Shown: positions 26,929 to 39,407, numbered from the stretch's first letter. The stretch: DNA of 64,000 nucleotides from Shewanella marinintestina (GCF_023283845.1 NZ_JAKILC010000001.1:62001-126000); one strand, 5' to 3'. Numbers and translations: made by a program. The notes: generated by a model from the letters alone, not told the origin.

Positions 26929-27861
26929 ATGATGGACTATCAAAAACTCCTTGTGGTTGTCGACCCAACGACAGAAGAACAAGCGGCTCTAGCAAGAGCC
27001 GTAGAGCTTGCTATCGAAAGCCAAGCAGAAATTACCGTCTTTTTGTCTATTTTTGACTTCTCCTATGAAATGACTTCAATCCTGTCAGGCCAAGAACGTG
27101 AAGCGATGCGCGAAGGTGTTGTTAATCAGCGTAAAGCTTGGCTGTCCGACATCGTTAAGCCTTATCAAAAAGATGGCATTGTTATTAACCTCGAAGTGAT
27201 TTGGCATAATCGCCCGTTTGAAAGCATTATTAAGTTTGCCATTGATGGCAACTTTGACCTTATTGTTAAAAGCACCCACGAGCATGACAAATTAAAATCG
27301 GTTATTTTCACCCCAACCGATTGGCATTTGATGCGTAAGGCACCAGTCCCAGTATTATTGGTTAAAGAACATGATTGGCCTGTTGCGGGTAAAATTGTTT
27401 GTGCTGTGAATGTTAGTGCCGAAGATGATGCTAATGAATCTTTAAATGGCAAAATTATTGCCCACGCGATTAAACTCGCTAAACAATTCGACGCTCAGGT
27501 GCACTTAGTTAATGGCTACCCTGGTACTCCCGTAAATTTAGCTATCGAACTACCGGATTTCGACGCCCACACTTATAGCGAAACCATTCGCTTACAGCAT
27601 GAAGAAAGGATTAACTACCTTGCTAATGCTTATGGCATTGCAGTTGAAAATTGCCATGTGAAAGAAGGATTACCCGAAGACGTCATTCCCGATCTCGCCA
27701 CTAAGCTAGATGCTGAATTAGTGATTTTAGGAACGATAGGCCGAACAGGCCTTTCAGCAGCATTAATCGGTAATACTGCTGAGCATGTTATAGATAGCAT
27801 TAACTGTGACCTGTTAGCGATAAAGCCAGATGGCTATAAATCGCCATTAGAAGAGCTATAA
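26929..27861 (+). CDS. uspE: Universal stress protein E (tandem Usp domains)
   Basis: UspE is a cytoplasmic stress protein with two fused Usp domains. The 310-residue protein starts YQKLLVVVDPTTEEQAALARA and shows domain 2 from about 160 (AGKIVCAVNVSAEDD), ending in LGTIGRTGLSAALIGNTAEHVIDSINCDLLAI, where G-x2-G-x9-G(S/N) binds nucleotide-like ligands. Its place after fnr is conserved in enterobacteria and Shewanella. An FNR-like box lies upstream, and a terminator ends it. Confidence 0.93.
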   Translation: MMDYQKLLVVVDPTTEEQAALARAVELAIESQAEITVFLSIFDFSYEMTSILSGQEREAMREGVVNQRKAWLSDIVKPYQKDGIVINLEVIWHNRPFESIIKFAIDGNFDLIVKSTHEHDKLKSVIFTPTDWHLMRKAPVPVLLVKEHDWPVAGKIVCAVNVSAEDDANESLNGKIIAHAIKLAKQFDAQVHLVNGYPGTPVNLAIELPDFDAHTYSETIRLQHEERINYLANAYGIAVENCHVKEGLPEDVIPDLATKLDAELVILGTIGRTGLSAALIGNTAEHVIDSINCDLLAIKPDGYKSPLEEL

Positions 27862-27903
27862 CCACTTTCTAGGCTTTACCAAAGCCCATTAAGCTGGAAT
27901 AAT

Positions 27904-27941
27904 ACGCGCCCTGAACTATTGTGTACTAGGCGCGTTTTTTT
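27904..27941 (+). terminator. Terminator of uspE abutting the ttcA start codon
   Basis: ACGCGCC and GGCGCGT form a 7-bp stem around an 18-base loop, followed by seven T. The T run ends directly at the ttcA ATG, so this element overlaps the ttcA translation start region. Confidence 0.75.
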
Positions 27942-28877
27942 ATGTCCGAAGAATTAACTACAAAACAAGTAACCCGCATGTCAAAACTTCAAAAGCGTTT
28001 GCGCGCAGAAGTCGGTCGTGCAATTGGTGATTACAACATGATTGAAGATGGCGATCGTGTTATGTGCTGCCTTTCAGGTGGTAAAGATAGCTACGCCATG
28101 CTTGATATTCTGTTAAATCTTCAGAAACGTGCACCTATACAATTTGAGATTGTTGCGGTTAACCTTGACCAAAAACAACCTGGTTTCCCTGAAGATATTT
28201 TACCCGCCTATTTAGATACTTTAGGTGTTGCTTACCATATTCTGGAAAAAGACACTTACTCTATCGTTAAAGATAAGATCCCTGAAGGTAAAACTACGTG
28301 TTCTTTATGCTCACGTCTACGTCGTGGCACACTTTACGGTTTTGCTCAGAAAATAGGTGCAACTAAAATTGCTCTAGGTCACCACCGTGATGACATTATT
28401 GAAACCATGTTCCTTAACATGTTCTTTGCAGGCAAAATGAAAGCTATGCCGCCTAAGTTATTGTCTGATGACGGTGCTAATATGGTTATTCGTCCATTGG
28501 CTTATAGCCGTGAAAAAGATATTGCAGAATATGCGGAATTAAAAAAGTTCCCAATTATTCCTTGTAATCTTTGTGGTTCGCAAGAAAATCTGAAGCGTGC
28601 AGCAGTAAAAGATATGCTTGTTCAATGGGATAAGGATCACCCTGGCCGTATTGAAACTATCTTCACTGCAATGCAGAATACATCACCTTCTCAAGGTGTT
28701 GACCGTGAGCAGTTTGATTTCTTATCGTTAACTCGGGATCCTGATGCACCAATGAGTGGTCAAGTTGCTGAATCGGACCTACCTGCTTTTGATTTTGTTG
28801 ATGTGGCCAATAACGGACATATTAATCTTGATGCTGCGGCGCGCATTGATGTAGTTAGCACCTATACGCCTGAGTAA
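27942..28877 (+). CDS. ttcA: tRNA 2-thiocytidine-32 synthetase TtcA
   Basis: TtcA thiolates C32 of some tRNAs using an Fe-S cluster and ATP. The 311-residue protein has the PP-loop SGGKDS at 45-50, the cysteine pair C120-SL-C123, and C208-NL-C211, all diagnostic of the family. [17 protein letters not shown] is also conserved. The start at 27942 gives the normal length, but no Shine-Dalgarno precedes it, since the uspE terminator fills that space; ATG 27978 is a weaker alternative. A bidirectional terminator follows. Confidence 0.96.
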   Translation: MSEELTTKQVTRMSKLQKRLRAEVGRAIGDYNMIEDGDRVMCCLSGGKDSYAMLDILLNLQKRAPIQFEIVAVNLDQKQPGFPEDILPAYLDTLGVAYHILEKDTYSIVKDKIPEGKTTCSLCSRLRRGTLYGFAQKIGATKIALGHHRDDIIETMFLNMFFAGKMKAMPPKLLSDDGANMVIRPLAYSREKDIAEYAELKKFPIIPCNLCGSQENLKRAAVKDMLVQWDKDHPGRIETIFTAMQNTSPSQGVDREQFDFLSLTRDPDAPMSGQVAESDLPAFDFVDVANNGHINLDAAARIDVVSTYTPE

Positions 28878-28911
28878 TTCAGTTTCAGTCAGAGAGCTGA
28901 AATTAGCTAAT

Positions 28912-28939
28912 AAAAAGCCCTGCAATGCAGGGCTTTTTT
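28912..28939. terminator. Bidirectional terminator after ttcA
   Basis: AAGCCCTGC and GCAGGGCTT pair around AAT, with AAAAA before and TTTT after the stem. It can end ttcA and the converging DUF2987 gene. Confidence 0.9.
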
Positions 28940-28963
28940 GTACTCGCTTATCTATGCTAAAGG

Positions 28964-29587
28964 TTATTTACTCGTCCAAGGGCTAATCACTTTTGGAGCA
29001 ATCGAAGTCGTTAAACTTGTTAGCTTATTAAGCTGACTGGTTTCAATTCGGTATGTGCCAGTCACCGGGATTACCTTGTCGTCAATTGTAACAGTCGCGT
29101 CACCGGCAAATTCTAGGTTTAGGCCAGCAATATCTGATGCAAACAAGCGCATTGGAAAACCTTGCATCTGACTCAATAAGGCGTTCATTTCATCGGCTAT
29201 TTGAACTAACTCGGCTTGGCTATAGTTTTGTTTGGTATTTTTAGCTCTAACTTGCATCGCGATTGCGCAAGATTCAGCATTGCCTTCAACATCCAAGTTA
29301 ATCAACGCTCTATCAGACTTTAACTGCCCGTCATAAGGTAAAAATAAACGTTGGTCTTTAGTAATCGTCAACGGAAATGAATCCTTTTCGGTACTGATTG
29401 TGCCGCTTTTGACTCTACAGCCATTTGCTTTAGACACAGAAAAGGCCAACTCGACTAGCTGATAATTACCTTTATTCACTTGCTTAAGTCTTTGATAAAA
29501 ACTTTGATACTCAAGTGAGATAGGTGCAGCCTGACTTGTTGTTGCAAGTCCTAAAAGAATACAGCTAAACAGCAGTTGTTTTTTCAT
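28964..29587 (-). CDS. DUF2987 family periplasmic protein
   Basis: A 207-residue secreted protein with a signal peptide (KKQLLFSCILLGLATTSQAA). The mature part is beta-rich: ISLEYQSFYQRLKQVNKGNY, then SKANGCRVKSGTISTEKDSF, and SCAIAMQVRAKNTKQNY. It resembles DUF2987 proteins of Shewanella and relatives; no function is known. It overlaps the Bax-like gene by 23 bp, so the two are probably co-transcribed from upstream of 30392. Confidence 0.75.
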   Translation of the reverse strand: MKKQLLFSCILLGLATTSQAAPISLEYQSFYQRLKQVNKGNYQLVELAFSVSKANGCRVKSGTISTEKDSFPLTITKDQRLFLPYDGQLKSDRALINLDVEGNAESCAIAMQVRAKNTKQNYSQAELVQIADEMNALLSQMQGFPMRLFASDIAGLNLEFAGDATVTIDDKVIPVTGTYRIETSQLNKLTSLTTSIAPKVISPWTSK

Positions 29588-30392
29588 TATTATCCACTAA
29601 AAATCGTTGGTTTTGACGTAACATTTCAAGCAACTCATCAATGTAAGCTTCTTGACGCTCTGAATAGTTAATTAATCCATAAACAAGATCTTGCGCTCTT
29701 GGGGTTTTATTCTGCGCACGCAAATCGGCTCTAATTGAGCGCAGCAATGAATAAGCTGCATTTGAGTTAAGGTTACGCATATAAGACGCTACAGAGTCCT
29801 CAACCGTTTTAAATAGTGCAACCTCATGAGATAGGCCTTGTGTTCGAGATTGTGGCACTAAACCGCAACCCTTTCTAAAGCACCACTGACCAAAGAAATT
29901 TAACCCCTCACGAGCAAAACGAGAGGTACCCCAGCCAGTTTCATTTGCCGCTTGTATAAGCACCATTTCCTCAGGGATCACATCAACTCTAACAAGTAAT
30001 ATATCAATATTCGTGATAGTTAAGCTTCTTAGCGTATATTGATATTTTTCAGAAATTTGTTGTAATCTAAATTCGTCAGCTTCTGTGAGCGTTTTGCCAT
30101 TGTTGACCTGATTCTTAATACTGATCAAGAAATTACGCTCATCTTGAATAATTGCATTTTGATGTTTTATTGAGGGTCTTAAAAATTCAAAAAATGCAGT
30201 TTTCTTATCACTTACTACTTTAATTGCGCCAAAATCTGGCACAACGCTCGCAATTTCAGTGTTTTTTATCGCTTTAGCTAAGGTTTTTACCTGTTGCTGA
30301 CTTGATGGCACGAACACCAACCTGACGAGTAATATTAGTGCGACCACTAATCCAATTGCGATAGTAAATAAACCAATTTTGCCTGTTTTCAC
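29565..30392 (-). CDS. Bax-type glucosaminidase domain protein
   Basis: A 275-residue membrane-anchored protein (TM about 7-27) with a C-terminal glucosaminidase domain (IPEEMVLIQAANETGWGTSRFAREGLNFFGQWCF). The catalytic Glu is probably in AANETGWG, and GQWCFRKGCGLVP is the usual Cys-containing turn. These enzymes cut the glycan strand of peptidoglycan, and E. coli Bax is the closest named relative I recognise. The inner-membrane anchor places the catalytic domain in the periplasm. It is the first gene of a two-gene unit with the DUF2987 gene. Confidence 0.85.
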   Translation of the reverse strand: MKTGKIGLFTIAIGLVVALILLVRLVFVPSSQQQVKTLAKAIKNTEIASVVPDFGAIKVVSDKKTAFFEFLRPSIKHQNAIIQDERNFLISIKNQVNNGKTLTEADEFRLQQISEKYQYTLRSLTITNIDILLVRVDVIPEEMVLIQAANETGWGTSRFAREGLNFFGQWCFRKGCGLVPQSRTQGLSHEVALFKTVEDSVASYMRNLNSNAAYSLLRSIRADLRAQNKTPRAQDLVYGLINYSERQEAYIDELLEMLRQNQRFLVDNNEKTTAV

Positions 30393-30550
30393 TCATTATC
30401 CTTTATCATATGGACAGTATATTAATACTTGTGACGGTTATTATATGCTAGCTAGCGCTTATAATACATCGAGAAAAAGATTCTAACTTTAGGTATAATC
30501 ACCCTTTGATATGAAACGACTTCGGGTATTCAGGAAGGAGACCCCCTGTA

Positions 30551-31483
30551 ATGAAAACAAATGGGCTTAATCAATATAACCATGTAGTAGCCATAGGTGG
30601 CGGACATGGCTTAGGCCGAGTTCTATCAGCGCTTTCCTTTTTAGGTCCTAAACTAACTGGCATCGTTGCTACAACCGACAATGGCGGTTCAACAGGTCGA
30701 CTTCGCGCAGAACAAGATTGTATTGCTTGGGGCGATCTACGTAATTGCCTATCGCAATTAGCAAGACGTCCTTCAGTAGGCTCTCTGATGTTCGAATATC
30801 GTTTTGGTGGCGAAAACGAACTTACTGGACACAATTTGGGAAATTTAATGCTGATGGCATTAGATGAACTTTGCGTAAGGCCATTAGATGCCGTTAATCT
30901 AGTTAGAAACTTCCTTAATATCGACACCCGCTTGATCCCTATGTCAGAGGAACCGACGCATCTAGTAGCGCTTCAGGCTTGTGGTCAAAGTGTTTTTGGA
31001 GAAATCAATGTCGATAAAATGCAAGATACACCAATTGCATTATCACTTGATCCTGAAGTGCAAGCTACGTGTGAAGCATGTGAAGCAATCAGAAATGCCG
31101 AGCTAATCATCTTAGGGCCAGGCAGCTTCCTTACCAGTATAATGCCTCCCTTGTTATTACCCAAAATTGCACAGGCCTTAGCTGAATCAAAAGCTAAAGT
31201 CATTTTGGTTGAGAACTTAACAAAAGAGCCCTCTTCTATCGCCAATTGCAGCCTTGAGCAAAAAATTGATTTTTGTCATCAAGTACTCGGACTAAAAATT
31301 ATTGATCAGGTCCTATGTAACGGTGAAAGCTCATACCAGGACGGTAATGTGATTTATTATCCCTTGCGTAGCAGCCACCATAAAGGGCTACATGACAGGC
31401 AAGCATTAGCAGATGCTTTATCTTATATGGTTAAGGAAACCGGTTCTAGTTCGGCAGTAGAAGTTTCAGCAAAGCTTATTTAG
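30551..31483 (+). CDS. YvcK/CofD-like gluconeogenesis factor
   Basis: A 310-residue nucleotide-sugar-binding protein of the YvcK family, needed in B. subtilis for growth on gluconeogenic carbon and for cell-wall metabolism. The GGGHGLGRVLSAL nucleotide loop starts at residue 17, followed by ATTDNGGSTGRLR and AWGDLRNCL. The LGPGSFLTSIMPPLL stretch is also typical. GGAAGGAGA lies upstream of the ATG, at a rather long spacing. E. coli YbhK is the likely homologue. A single gene with its own terminator. Confidence 0.85.
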   Translation: MKTNGLNQYNHVVAIGGGHGLGRVLSALSFLGPKLTGIVATTDNGGSTGRLRAEQDCIAWGDLRNCLSQLARRPSVGSLMFEYRFGGENELTGHNLGNLMLMALDELCVRPLDAVNLVRNFLNIDTRLIPMSEEPTHLVALQACGQSVFGEINVDKMQDTPIALSLDPEVQATCEACEAIRNAELIILGPGSFLTSIMPPLLLPKIAQALAESKAKVILVENLTKEPSSIANCSLEQKIDFCHQVLGLKIIDQVLCNGESSYQDGNVIYYPLRSSHHKGLHDRQALADALSYMVKETGSSSAVEVSAKLI

Positions 31484-31512
31484 TGATAGAGTGTTATTAA
31501 AATAACTTATAA

Positions 31513-31540
31513 CGAAAAGGCCCCATGGGGCCTTTTTATT
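31513..31540. terminator. Bidirectional terminator
   Basis: AAAAGGCCCC pairs with GGGGCCTTTT across a two-base centre (a tighter CATG loop in practice). It separates the converging YvcK-like and aspC genes. Confidence 0.88.
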
Positions 31541-31563
31541 ACTCAGCATACTTAAGTAGAGAT

Positions 31564-32757
31564 TTACAATACCTTAGCAATTGCTTCGCAGATTACTGGC
31601 ATATTTGTTTTAGTCATACCAGCAACACTAATACGACCAGAACCAACAATATACACAGCGAACTCTTCTCTTAAGCGGTTTACCTGGTCCTTGTTTAGAC
31701 CTGAAAAGCTAAACATACCATTTTGACCTGAAATGAAATCGAAGTTCTGGGTAACACCTGCAGCTTTTAGCGACTCAACAAACAGTGTACGCATTTCTGC
31801 AATACGTTCACGCATTTCTTGGAGTTCGTCATGCCATAATTGCTTAAGCGTTGCGTCTTCTAAAATTGTGCTAACAATTAATGCACCGTGCGCTGGCGGG
31901 TTTGAGTAAGAAGCACGAATTGTGCTTTTTATCTGACTAAATGCGTTAACCGCCTCATTGCTAGTGGCTGCAACAACGGTTACAGCACCGATACGCTCAT
32001 TGTATAAACCGAAGTTTTTAGAGAAAGAGTTAGCAACGATAAGCTCTGGAACAGTATTTGCGACTACACGTAAACCTTGAGCATCTTCTTCAACACCTGC
32101 ACCGAAACCTTGATATGCAAAATCAAATAAAGGCACAAGCTTGTTTTGCAAACAAAGATCCGCTACTTGTTGCCACTGCTGTAGATTTAAATCAATACCT
32201 GTTGGGTTGTGGCAGCAACCATGTAGTAAAACTAAGTCACCTTCTTTAGCGCCTTGAAGATCTGCCATCATAGCGTCAAAGTCTAAACCGTGAGTTTCAG
32301 CTTTATAATAACGGTATTCTGCAGTCGTTAATCCGGCAGTATTAAAAATATTATTATGGTTTGCCCAAGTTGGGTTACTTACCCAAATGGTTTTAGATTC
32401 AGTATGACGAACCAAAAACTCCGCTGCTACACGTAAAGAGCCTGTACCACCTGGTGCCTGCGCCGTTAAAGCACGGTTTTGAGTAACAACTTGATGCTCA
32501 GCACCAAATAATAGAGTTTGTACAACACGGTTATACGCTTGTACCCCTTCCATCCCTAAATAGCTTTTACTTGTTTCTGTTCCTAATAGTTTCTCTTCTG
32601 CAAATTTCACAGATTTTAGGATAGGTGTCTGGCCTGATTCATCTTTATATATACCGACGCCTAAGTTCACCTTGTGCTCGCGAACATCAGCTTTGAATGC
32701 ATCTGTTAAACCTAAAATTGGATCGGCAGGGGCCAGTTCAACCTGGGAAAATATCAT
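31564..32757 (-). CDS. aspC: Aspartate / aromatic amino acid aminotransferase
   Basis: This PLP enzyme exchanges amino groups between aspartate or aromatic amino acids and 2-oxoglutarate. The 397-residue protein opens APADPILGLTDAFKADVREH, has HGCCHNPTGIDLN, the PLP-lysine region NSFSKNFGLYNERIG, and IRASYSNPPAHG. Similarity to E. coli AspC is very high; TyrB activity cannot be excluded. It is a single leftward gene, 307 bp from serS. Confidence 0.92.
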   Translation of the reverse strand: MIFSQVELAPADPILGLTDAFKADVREHKVNLGVGIYKDESGQTPILKSVKFAEEKLLGTETSKSYLGMEGVQAYNRVVQTLLFGAEHQVVTQNRALTAQAPGGTGSLRVAAEFLVRHTESKTIWVSNPTWANHNNIFNTAGLTTAEYRYYKAETHGLDFDAMMADLQGAKEGDLVLLHGCCHNPTGIDLNLQQWQQVADLCLQNKLVPLFDFAYQGFGAGVEEDAQGLRVVANTVPELIVANSFSKNFGLYNERIGAVTVVAATSNEAVNAFSQIKSTIRASYSNPPAHGALIVSTILEDATLKQLWHDELQEMRERIAEMRTLFVESLKAAGVTQNFDFISGQNGMFSFSGLNKDQVNRLREEFAVYIVGSGRISVAGMTKTNMPVICEAIAKVL

Positions 32758-33064
32758 GACGGCTTTCCTAAATATTAGAAGTGTAGGGTTTTCGGCTGTA
32801 TTTATAACATTGTAGACAAGCAGTAGAAAGAGAGATTTTTGACTATTGGTAATATTTGCGGGACTAGCTTAGTTTCATTAATTTGATTGGCTACTAACTG
32901 TATAATCTTCAATAAATTTTAGATTAACTTACAAAAGTATAAACATCGATTTTTCTAGCTCTGGTTTACGAAGTTGGGTTACAAATAGCGAGTTCTTTAA
33001 AGAGCTGATACAAAATAGCCTTCACAAAGTGAAGGCTATTCAATTATTAAGATTATCGACTGAT
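32758..33064. other. Intergenic region between serS and aspC
   Basis: 307 bp holding the serS terminator (33012-33042) and the aspC promoter. Besides those I see nothing, and no ORF longer than 30 codons with a binding site. Confidence 0.5.
33012..33042 (-). terminator. Terminator of serS
   Basis: AATAGCCTTCAC and GTGAAGGCTATT form a perfect 12-bp stem around AAA. The minus strand continues TTTTG. It lies 25 bp after the serS stop. Confidence 0.85.
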
Positions 33065-34354
<1,290 letters not shown>

Positions 34355-34369
34355 TTATTATCTTAATAG

Positions 34370-34744
34370 TTAAAAACGAGAAAACACCAATTGTTGTCCG
34401 AGATAAACGACGAATATACACACGCCGACGTTAACAACAACATTCAATATGGCTTTTGCCAAGAACCCTTCTTGCATTAACAATAAGGTCTCGTTGGAAA
34501 AAGTAGAAAACGTAGTTAGGGCTCCAAGCATACCCACCCCAATAAACGCCTTAATCTCTGGGCTAAGTTCGCTAACTTGTCCAAGGGCAAAAATCACCCC
34601 CATTAAAAACGAACCCAAAATATTGACGACCAGTGTACCAAAAGGAAAACCAGTACCAAATAGCTGAAGCATCAATAATGAGATAAGATAACGAAAAACT
34701 GCACCAATCGAGCCGCCTAGAGCGACAAAAAGAACATTATTCAT
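34370..34744 (-). CDS. crcB: Fluoride ion channel CrcB (Fluc)
   Basis: CrcB/Fluc exports fluoride through a dual-topology dimer. The 124-residue protein has four TM helices. [21 protein letters not shown] holds the conserved Asn, and [24 protein letters not shown] holds the central TTFSTFS Na+/F- motif. It overlaps the rarA stop by eight bases. No fluoride riboswitch is seen, as expected for a gene inside a coding block. Confidence 0.95.
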   Translation of the reverse strand: MNNVLFVALGGSIGAVFRYLISLLMLQLFGTGFPFGTLVVNILGSFLMGVIFALGQVSELSPEIKAFIGVGMLGALTTFSTFSNETLLLMQEGFLAKAILNVVVNVGVCIFVVYLGQQLVFSRF

Positions 34745-36068
34745 ACCTTTTCACCTCACTTTGCTCATCAAGAACATTAAGTTGCGCCAACTTGTCTTTA
34801 ATTCGTTTTTCAAACCCACGCTCTGTTGGATAATAAAAACGTTGTCCAACAAGTGATTCAGGCAAATACTTTTCGCCACTTGCGTATGCATTCGGTTCGT
34901 CATGTGCATAACGATAACCTTCACCGTAACCAATATCTTTCATTAGCTTAGTCGGTGCATTACGTAAATGTTCAGGTACTGGCTCATGACCAGTTTCACG
35001 GGCTAGTCGTCTTGCATTCGAAAACGCGGTGTAAACGGCATTACTCTTAGGCGCGCTAGCAAGGTATAACACTGCTTGGGCAATAGCGCGTTCACCTTCC
35101 GACGGACCAACTCGATGAAAACACTCCCACGCATTAACCGCTACAGTCATCGCCATAGGGTCCGCATTACCGATATCTTCAGAAGCTATCGCCAATAGAC
35201 GACGGGCAATATACAAAGGATCGCAACCGCCTTCTAACATGCGGCAAAACCAATATAAGGCAGCATCAGGGGCTGACCCACGAATCGACTTGTGCACCGC
35301 TGAAATAAGGTCGTAGTATTGATCGCCATTCTTATCAAAACCTGCAAGCTGCTGCCCTGCAACCTCAGTTATCATTTCCTCAGTAAAAGTACCACCGTCT
35401 TTAAGCATATCACTCATCAATTCAACGAGGTTCAGTGCTTTTCGAGCATCACCATCGCAGATCTGAGCAAGTTTTAAAGAGACATCGGGTGGCATTAATA
35501 ACTTGCGCTTACCTAAACCTCTTTCTTCATCTGCTAAAGCTTGCTGAACGATATGAGTAATTTCATCCAACTGCAGTGGCTTTATTAGATAAACACGAGC
35601 ACGAGATAATAATGCGTTATTAATTTCAAAAGAGGGATTTTCTGTGGTTGCTCCTATAAAGATCACGGTACCGTCTTCAATAAAAGGTAAGAAAGCATCC
35701 TGTTGGCTTTTATTAAAGCGATGGACCTCATCAACAAACAATAAAGTACGTTGACCTCGTGACTGTGCAACATTTTTAGCATGTTCAATAGCTGCACGGA
35801 TCTCTTTTACGCCAGAAGTAACCGCAGAAATCCGTTCTACATGGGCATTAGCGTAATGCGCGACTAATTCTGCTAAAGTCGTTTTCCCTGTACCTGGGGG
35901 CCCCCAAAACATCATCGAATGGGCGCGACCAGCTTCTAATGCTTGGCGTAAAGGCTTTCCCTCTCCAAGTAAATGCGCTTGTCCAATATACTGCTCTATC
36001 TTTTCAGGCCGCATTCTTGCGGCCAAAGGTCTAAAATCTGGGGCGAAATCAAAACTGAAACTAGACAC
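34737..36068 (-). CDS. rarA: Replication-associated recombination protein RarA
   Basis: RarA (MgsA) is an AAA+ ATPase of the clamp-loader family that acts at stalled replication forks. The 443-residue protein opens [17 protein letters not shown], has Walker A in [14 protein letters not shown], Walker B in [12 protein letters not shown], sensor 1 in [12 protein letters not shown], and the C-terminal tetramer domain with [18 protein letters not shown] and [14 protein letters not shown]. It follows lolA by nine bases, as in enterobacteria. Confidence 0.96.
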   Translation of the reverse strand: MSSFSFDFAPDFRPLAARMRPEKIEQYIGQAHLLGEGKPLRQALEAGRAHSMMFWGPPGTGKTTLAELVAHYANAHVERISAVTSGVKEIRAAIEHAKNVAQSRGQRTLLFVDEVHRFNKSQQDAFLPFIEDGTVIFIGATTENPSFEINNALLSRARVYLIKPLQLDEITHIVQQALADEERGLGKRKLLMPPDVSLKLAQICDGDARKALNLVELMSDMLKDGGTFTEEMITEVAGQQLAGFDKNGDQYYDLISAVHKSIRGSAPDAALYWFCRMLEGGCDPLYIARRLLAIASEDIGNADPMAMTVAVNAWECFHRVGPSEGERAIAQAVLYLASAPKSNAVYTAFSNARRLARETGHEPVPEHLRNAPTKLMKDIGYGEGYRYAHDEPNAYASGEKYLPESLVGQRFYYPTERGFEKRIKDKLAQLNVLDEQSEVKRYE

Positions 36069-36077
36069 TAGCTACTC

Positions 36078-36710
36078 TTAATTAGTCATCTTTAAACGTT
36101 GATCGTCAATATCAACGTCATCAGGCACAATAAATTTAAATAAATCACGATCCGTTTCTGCTATAGCGCTCTGATTTGTTAAGCTAAAATCACTAATATT
36201 GCCCTGCTGATCTTTTAGTACCATTTGAGTTAGCTGATTAGCATCAAAACACACTTGAACCTCTGACACTCCGCTATCTGTATCTTTTGGACTAATATCA
36301 AAGCAGTTGCCCTTTTGGCTAACCGTATATTGCGACCAAGTCGCATCGTCAGAGTGAACTAACAAGGCTATAGGTGAGGCATTAATAGCTTGATTAATAT
36401 CCATTACAGAGACTTCTTCGGCAAAAGGGTTATACACCCAAACATCCGCTCCATCTGCCACAATTAAAGATTCGTCAGGTGCAGTCAAATGCCAATAAAA
36501 TTGGTTAGGATGAGATAAAGCAAAGACGCCCTCACCCGTTTGAATAACTTTGTTATTGATGTCTGTGACCGTCTGATTAAAGTTCGCTTTTAAGCTGTTA
36601 ACTTCTGTCAGCTTAGCTTTTAATTCGTCAGCATCAGCATCAGCAGCAAAAGCTGGTGTTTGGTAAAACATTGGCAGGCTTAGTGCCGCAATCGTTAATA
36701 TCTTTTTCAT
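36078..36710 (-). CDS. lolA: Outer-membrane lipoprotein carrier LolA
   Basis: LolA shuttles lipoproteins from the LolCDE transporter to LolB across the periplasm. The 210-residue protein has a signal peptide ([21 protein letters not shown]) and the family core: [41 protein letters not shown] and [16 protein letters not shown]. It is placed between ftsK (75 bp) and rarA, its usual position. Confidence 0.95.
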   Translation of the reverse strand: MKKILTIAALSLPMFYQTPAFAADADADELKAKLTEVNSLKANFNQTVTDINNKVIQTGEGVFALSHPNQFYWHLTAPDESLIVADGADVWVYNPFAEEVSVMDINQAINASPIALLVHSDDATWSQYTVSQKGNCFDISPKDTDSGVSEVQVCFDANQLTQMVLKDQQGNISDFSLTNQSAIAETDRDLFKFIVPDDVDIDDQRLKMTN

Positions 36711-36785
36711 TCTACTCTCCGAGTTAAGCCTATCGTAAACTTAACACTGAAATAATTCTGTGATCATTACCAATCGTTAATCTTT

Positions 36786-39407
36786 CTAAACGTAATCTTT
36801 TGGTGGTGGCGGCGCGAGTACTTCTCTATTACCGTTATGCCCTTGGCTACTCACGACTCCTTGCATTTCCATCTGTTCAATAATACGAGCAGCTCGGTTA
36901 TAACCAATCTTAAATTTACGTTGCACACTCGAAATTGAGCCCCGGCGTGTTTGGGTAACAAACGCTACAGCTTCATCATAAAGAGCATCCACATCTTCTT
37001 CTGATTCACTTGTTTCACCAGGGAGTAATACTTGTTCGCCTTCTGCCGAACCTTGCAAAATTTCATCAAGATATTGCGGCTTACCACGAGCGCACCAGTC
37101 AGCAACGACTTTATGTACTTCATGGTCGTCAATAAATGCACCGTGAACTCGATTAGGTACGCTAGTCCCTGGCGGCAGGTACAGCATATCGCCCATACCT
37201 AGAAGTGTTTCAGCCCCTTGCTGATCTAAAATCGTACGAGAGTCAATCCGAGACGATACCTGGAACGCCATTCTCGTAGGGATGTTAGCTTTAATCAAAC
37301 CAGTAATAACGTCTACTGAAGGTCTTTGCGTCGCAAGAATTAAATGTATCCCTGCTGCACGTGCTTTTTGTGCGATACGTGCGATTAACTCTTCGACTTT
37401 CTTGCCAACAATCATCATCATGTCGGCGAATTCGTCTACGACCACTACAATTGACGGCAATTTGTCGAGTTCTGGGGCCTCTGGGTCCATACTGTCAGTT
37501 GCTTTCCATAACGGGTCAACAATCGGCTGACCAGCCTCTTTCGCATCTTTTATTTTAGCGTTATAACCTTTTAGATTACGTACACCTAGCGCTGACATCA
37601 GTTTGTAACGACGTTCCATTTCTCCGACACACCAGCGCAAAGCGTTTGAGGCTTCTTTCATGTCAGTGACAACTTCACATAATAGATGTGGAATACCTTC
37701 GTAGACTGATAGCTCAAGCATTTTTGGGTCAATCATGATGAAACGAACATCATCAGGGCCCGATTTGTACAGTAAACTAGTGATCATCACGTTAACGCCG
37801 ACCGATTTACCTGAACCCGTTGTACCTGCCACCAATAAGTGTGGCATTTTACCCAAATCAACAACAACAGGTTTACCACCAATATCAGCACCTAACACCA
37901 TACTTAAATGTGAAGGGTCATCTCTGAATGCTTCACAGTCTAGTACGTCACGCATAAACACTGTCTCGCGGAATTTATTAGGTAATTCAAGGCCCACATA
38001 AGCTTTACCCGGAATAACCTCTACCACACGCACGTTTTCAGCAAGTAGAGAACGGGCTAAGTCTTTAGATAGATTAGTAATTTTAGATGCTTTAATTCCT
38101 GGTGCCAGTTCAAGCTCAAAACGTGTCACAACGGGACCGGGATATACGCCTACAACGTTCGCAGTAATGTTAAAATCTGCTAGTTTTACCTCAACTAGCT
38201 TACCAATCTGGGCCAGTTCTTCTTCGCTGATTGGGTTTTTCTTGCGATCAGGGATATCGAGCAAAGAAATACATGGTAAGGGCGCCATCGGCGCACGAAT
38301 CTGCTCAGTTTCTTGTCCTGGTAATACTACGATGCCATCAACAATTTTAACTTTATCGTCAACTGCCGGTTTTGCTTTACTCTGCGTCCTAGTTGAAGCA
38401 GCACTATTAAAATCTATCGTTTCAATACCTGCATTCTCAACGTTATCTTGGCTCACCCAAGGCGCAACGCTTTCAGCTTCTGAAGCTATAGGCTTGTCAT
38501 GTGTATGACTTGTTGTTACTCGAAGCTCTGCTGCAGGTTGTTGTGTATCATCAGCAATGAAGCTAGGTTCAACCATTCGTTGTTTGCCTATAGCCTCGTG
38601 CTCAAGGCTAGGTTCTACTCTTGCAGTATTAAAATCATTTTTCTGTGTAACTGCCGCTACGTTTGATGAACTAATTGTTGACTCATCGTCCTCATCATCG
38701 TCGTATTCTTCATCATCTTGACGAGAATTACGGCGCTCTTTGAAACGTTCTACTACAGATAAGAAACCGCGAGTATCTTCAGTATCACCAATCTCAGGTT
38801 TAAATTTACTCGGAAGATTTTTAATTGCTTTAAATAACCAGATCGTTGCATAGCCGGTCAGATCTATTACCGTTAGCCAGCTTATGCCAGTTAACAGCGT
38901 AAAGCCTGCCCCCACAAAACATAGTAGCAATAGCGTCGTACCCAGCTTGTTGAAGTAAGGCAACATAGCCTGTGCTATTACATCGCCTGCGACCCCGCCA
39001 GCTGAAAAGCCATAGATCCCATTCGCGTTCATGCTAGCTAATGCAGCTAACCCGAGTGCTATCAATAGAAAACCTATTAATCGAAGGCCAACTGAAAAGT
39101 AATCAATTTCAAGTAATTTGTGGGTACGTTTAAACAGTAACCAACCTGTTAACGCTATGATGATTGGGATGATGTAGGCGCAATAGCCAAAGAAATATAA
39201 CAATACATCCGCTAACCAAGCGCCTACAGCACCGGTTAAGTTATTTATTTCGCCATCAAAATTTGATTGGCTCCAACCTGGATCCGAAGAATGAAAACTA
39301 CTCAAGGCTATTAAGACGTATGTTGCTAACATGCAACAAATAATGAGACTACCCTCAAGCAATCGTTGTACGCCAGAGAGCGTTTTAACGCTATTTCCCT
39401 TAGACAA
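36786..39407 (-). CDS. ftsK: DNA translocase FtsK
   Basis: FtsK couples division to chromosome segregation by pumping DNA at the septum and activating XerCD. The 873-residue protein has four or five N-terminal TM helices (to about 200), an acidic linker ([13 protein letters not shown] and repeats to about 350), a RecA-like motor with Walker A in [14 protein letters not shown] and Walker B in [11 protein letters not shown], the [12 protein letters not shown] motif, and the gamma domain at the end ([20 protein letters not shown]) that reads KOPS. The linker is shorter than in E. coli. It is preceded by lrp on the same strand. Confidence 0.96.
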   Translation of the reverse strand: MSKGNSVKTLSGVQRLLEGSLIICCMLATYVLIALSSFHSSDPGWSQSNFDGEINNLTGAVGAWLADVLLYFFGYCAYIIPIIIALTGWLLFKRTHKLLEIDYFSVGLRLIGFLLIALGLAALASMNANGIYGFSAGGVAGDVIAQAMLPYFNKLGTTLLLLCFVGAGFTLLTGISWLTVIDLTGYATIWLFKAIKNLPSKFKPEIGDTEDTRGFLSVVERFKERRNSRQDDEEYDDDEDDESTISSSNVAAVTQKNDFNTARVEPSLEHEAIGKQRMVEPSFIADDTQQPAAELRVTTSHTHDKPIASEAESVAPWVSQDNVENAGIETIDFNSAASTRTQSKAKPAVDDKVKIVDGIVVLPGQETEQIRAPMAPLPCISLLDIPDRKKNPISEEELAQIGKLVEVKLADFNITANVVGVYPGPVVTRFELELAPGIKASKITNLSKDLARSLLAENVRVVEVIPGKAYVGLELPNKFRETVFMRDVLDCEAFRDDPSHLSMVLGADIGGKPVVVDLGKMPHLLVAGTTGSGKSVGVNVMITSLLYKSGPDDVRFIMIDPKMLELSVYEGIPHLLCEVVTDMKEASNALRWCVGEMERRYKLMSALGVRNLKGYNAKIKDAKEAGQPIVDPLWKATDSMDPEAPELDKLPSIVVVVDEFADMMMIVGKKVEELIARIAQKARAAGIHLILATQRPSVDVITGLIKANIPTRMAFQVSSRIDSRTILDQQGAETLLGMGDMLYLPPGTSVPNRVHGAFIDDHEVHKVVADWCARGKPQYLDEILQGSAEGEQVLLPGETSESEEDVDALYDEAVAFVTQTRRGSISSVQRKFKIGYNRAARIIEQMEMQGVVSSQGHNGNREVLAPPPPKDYV

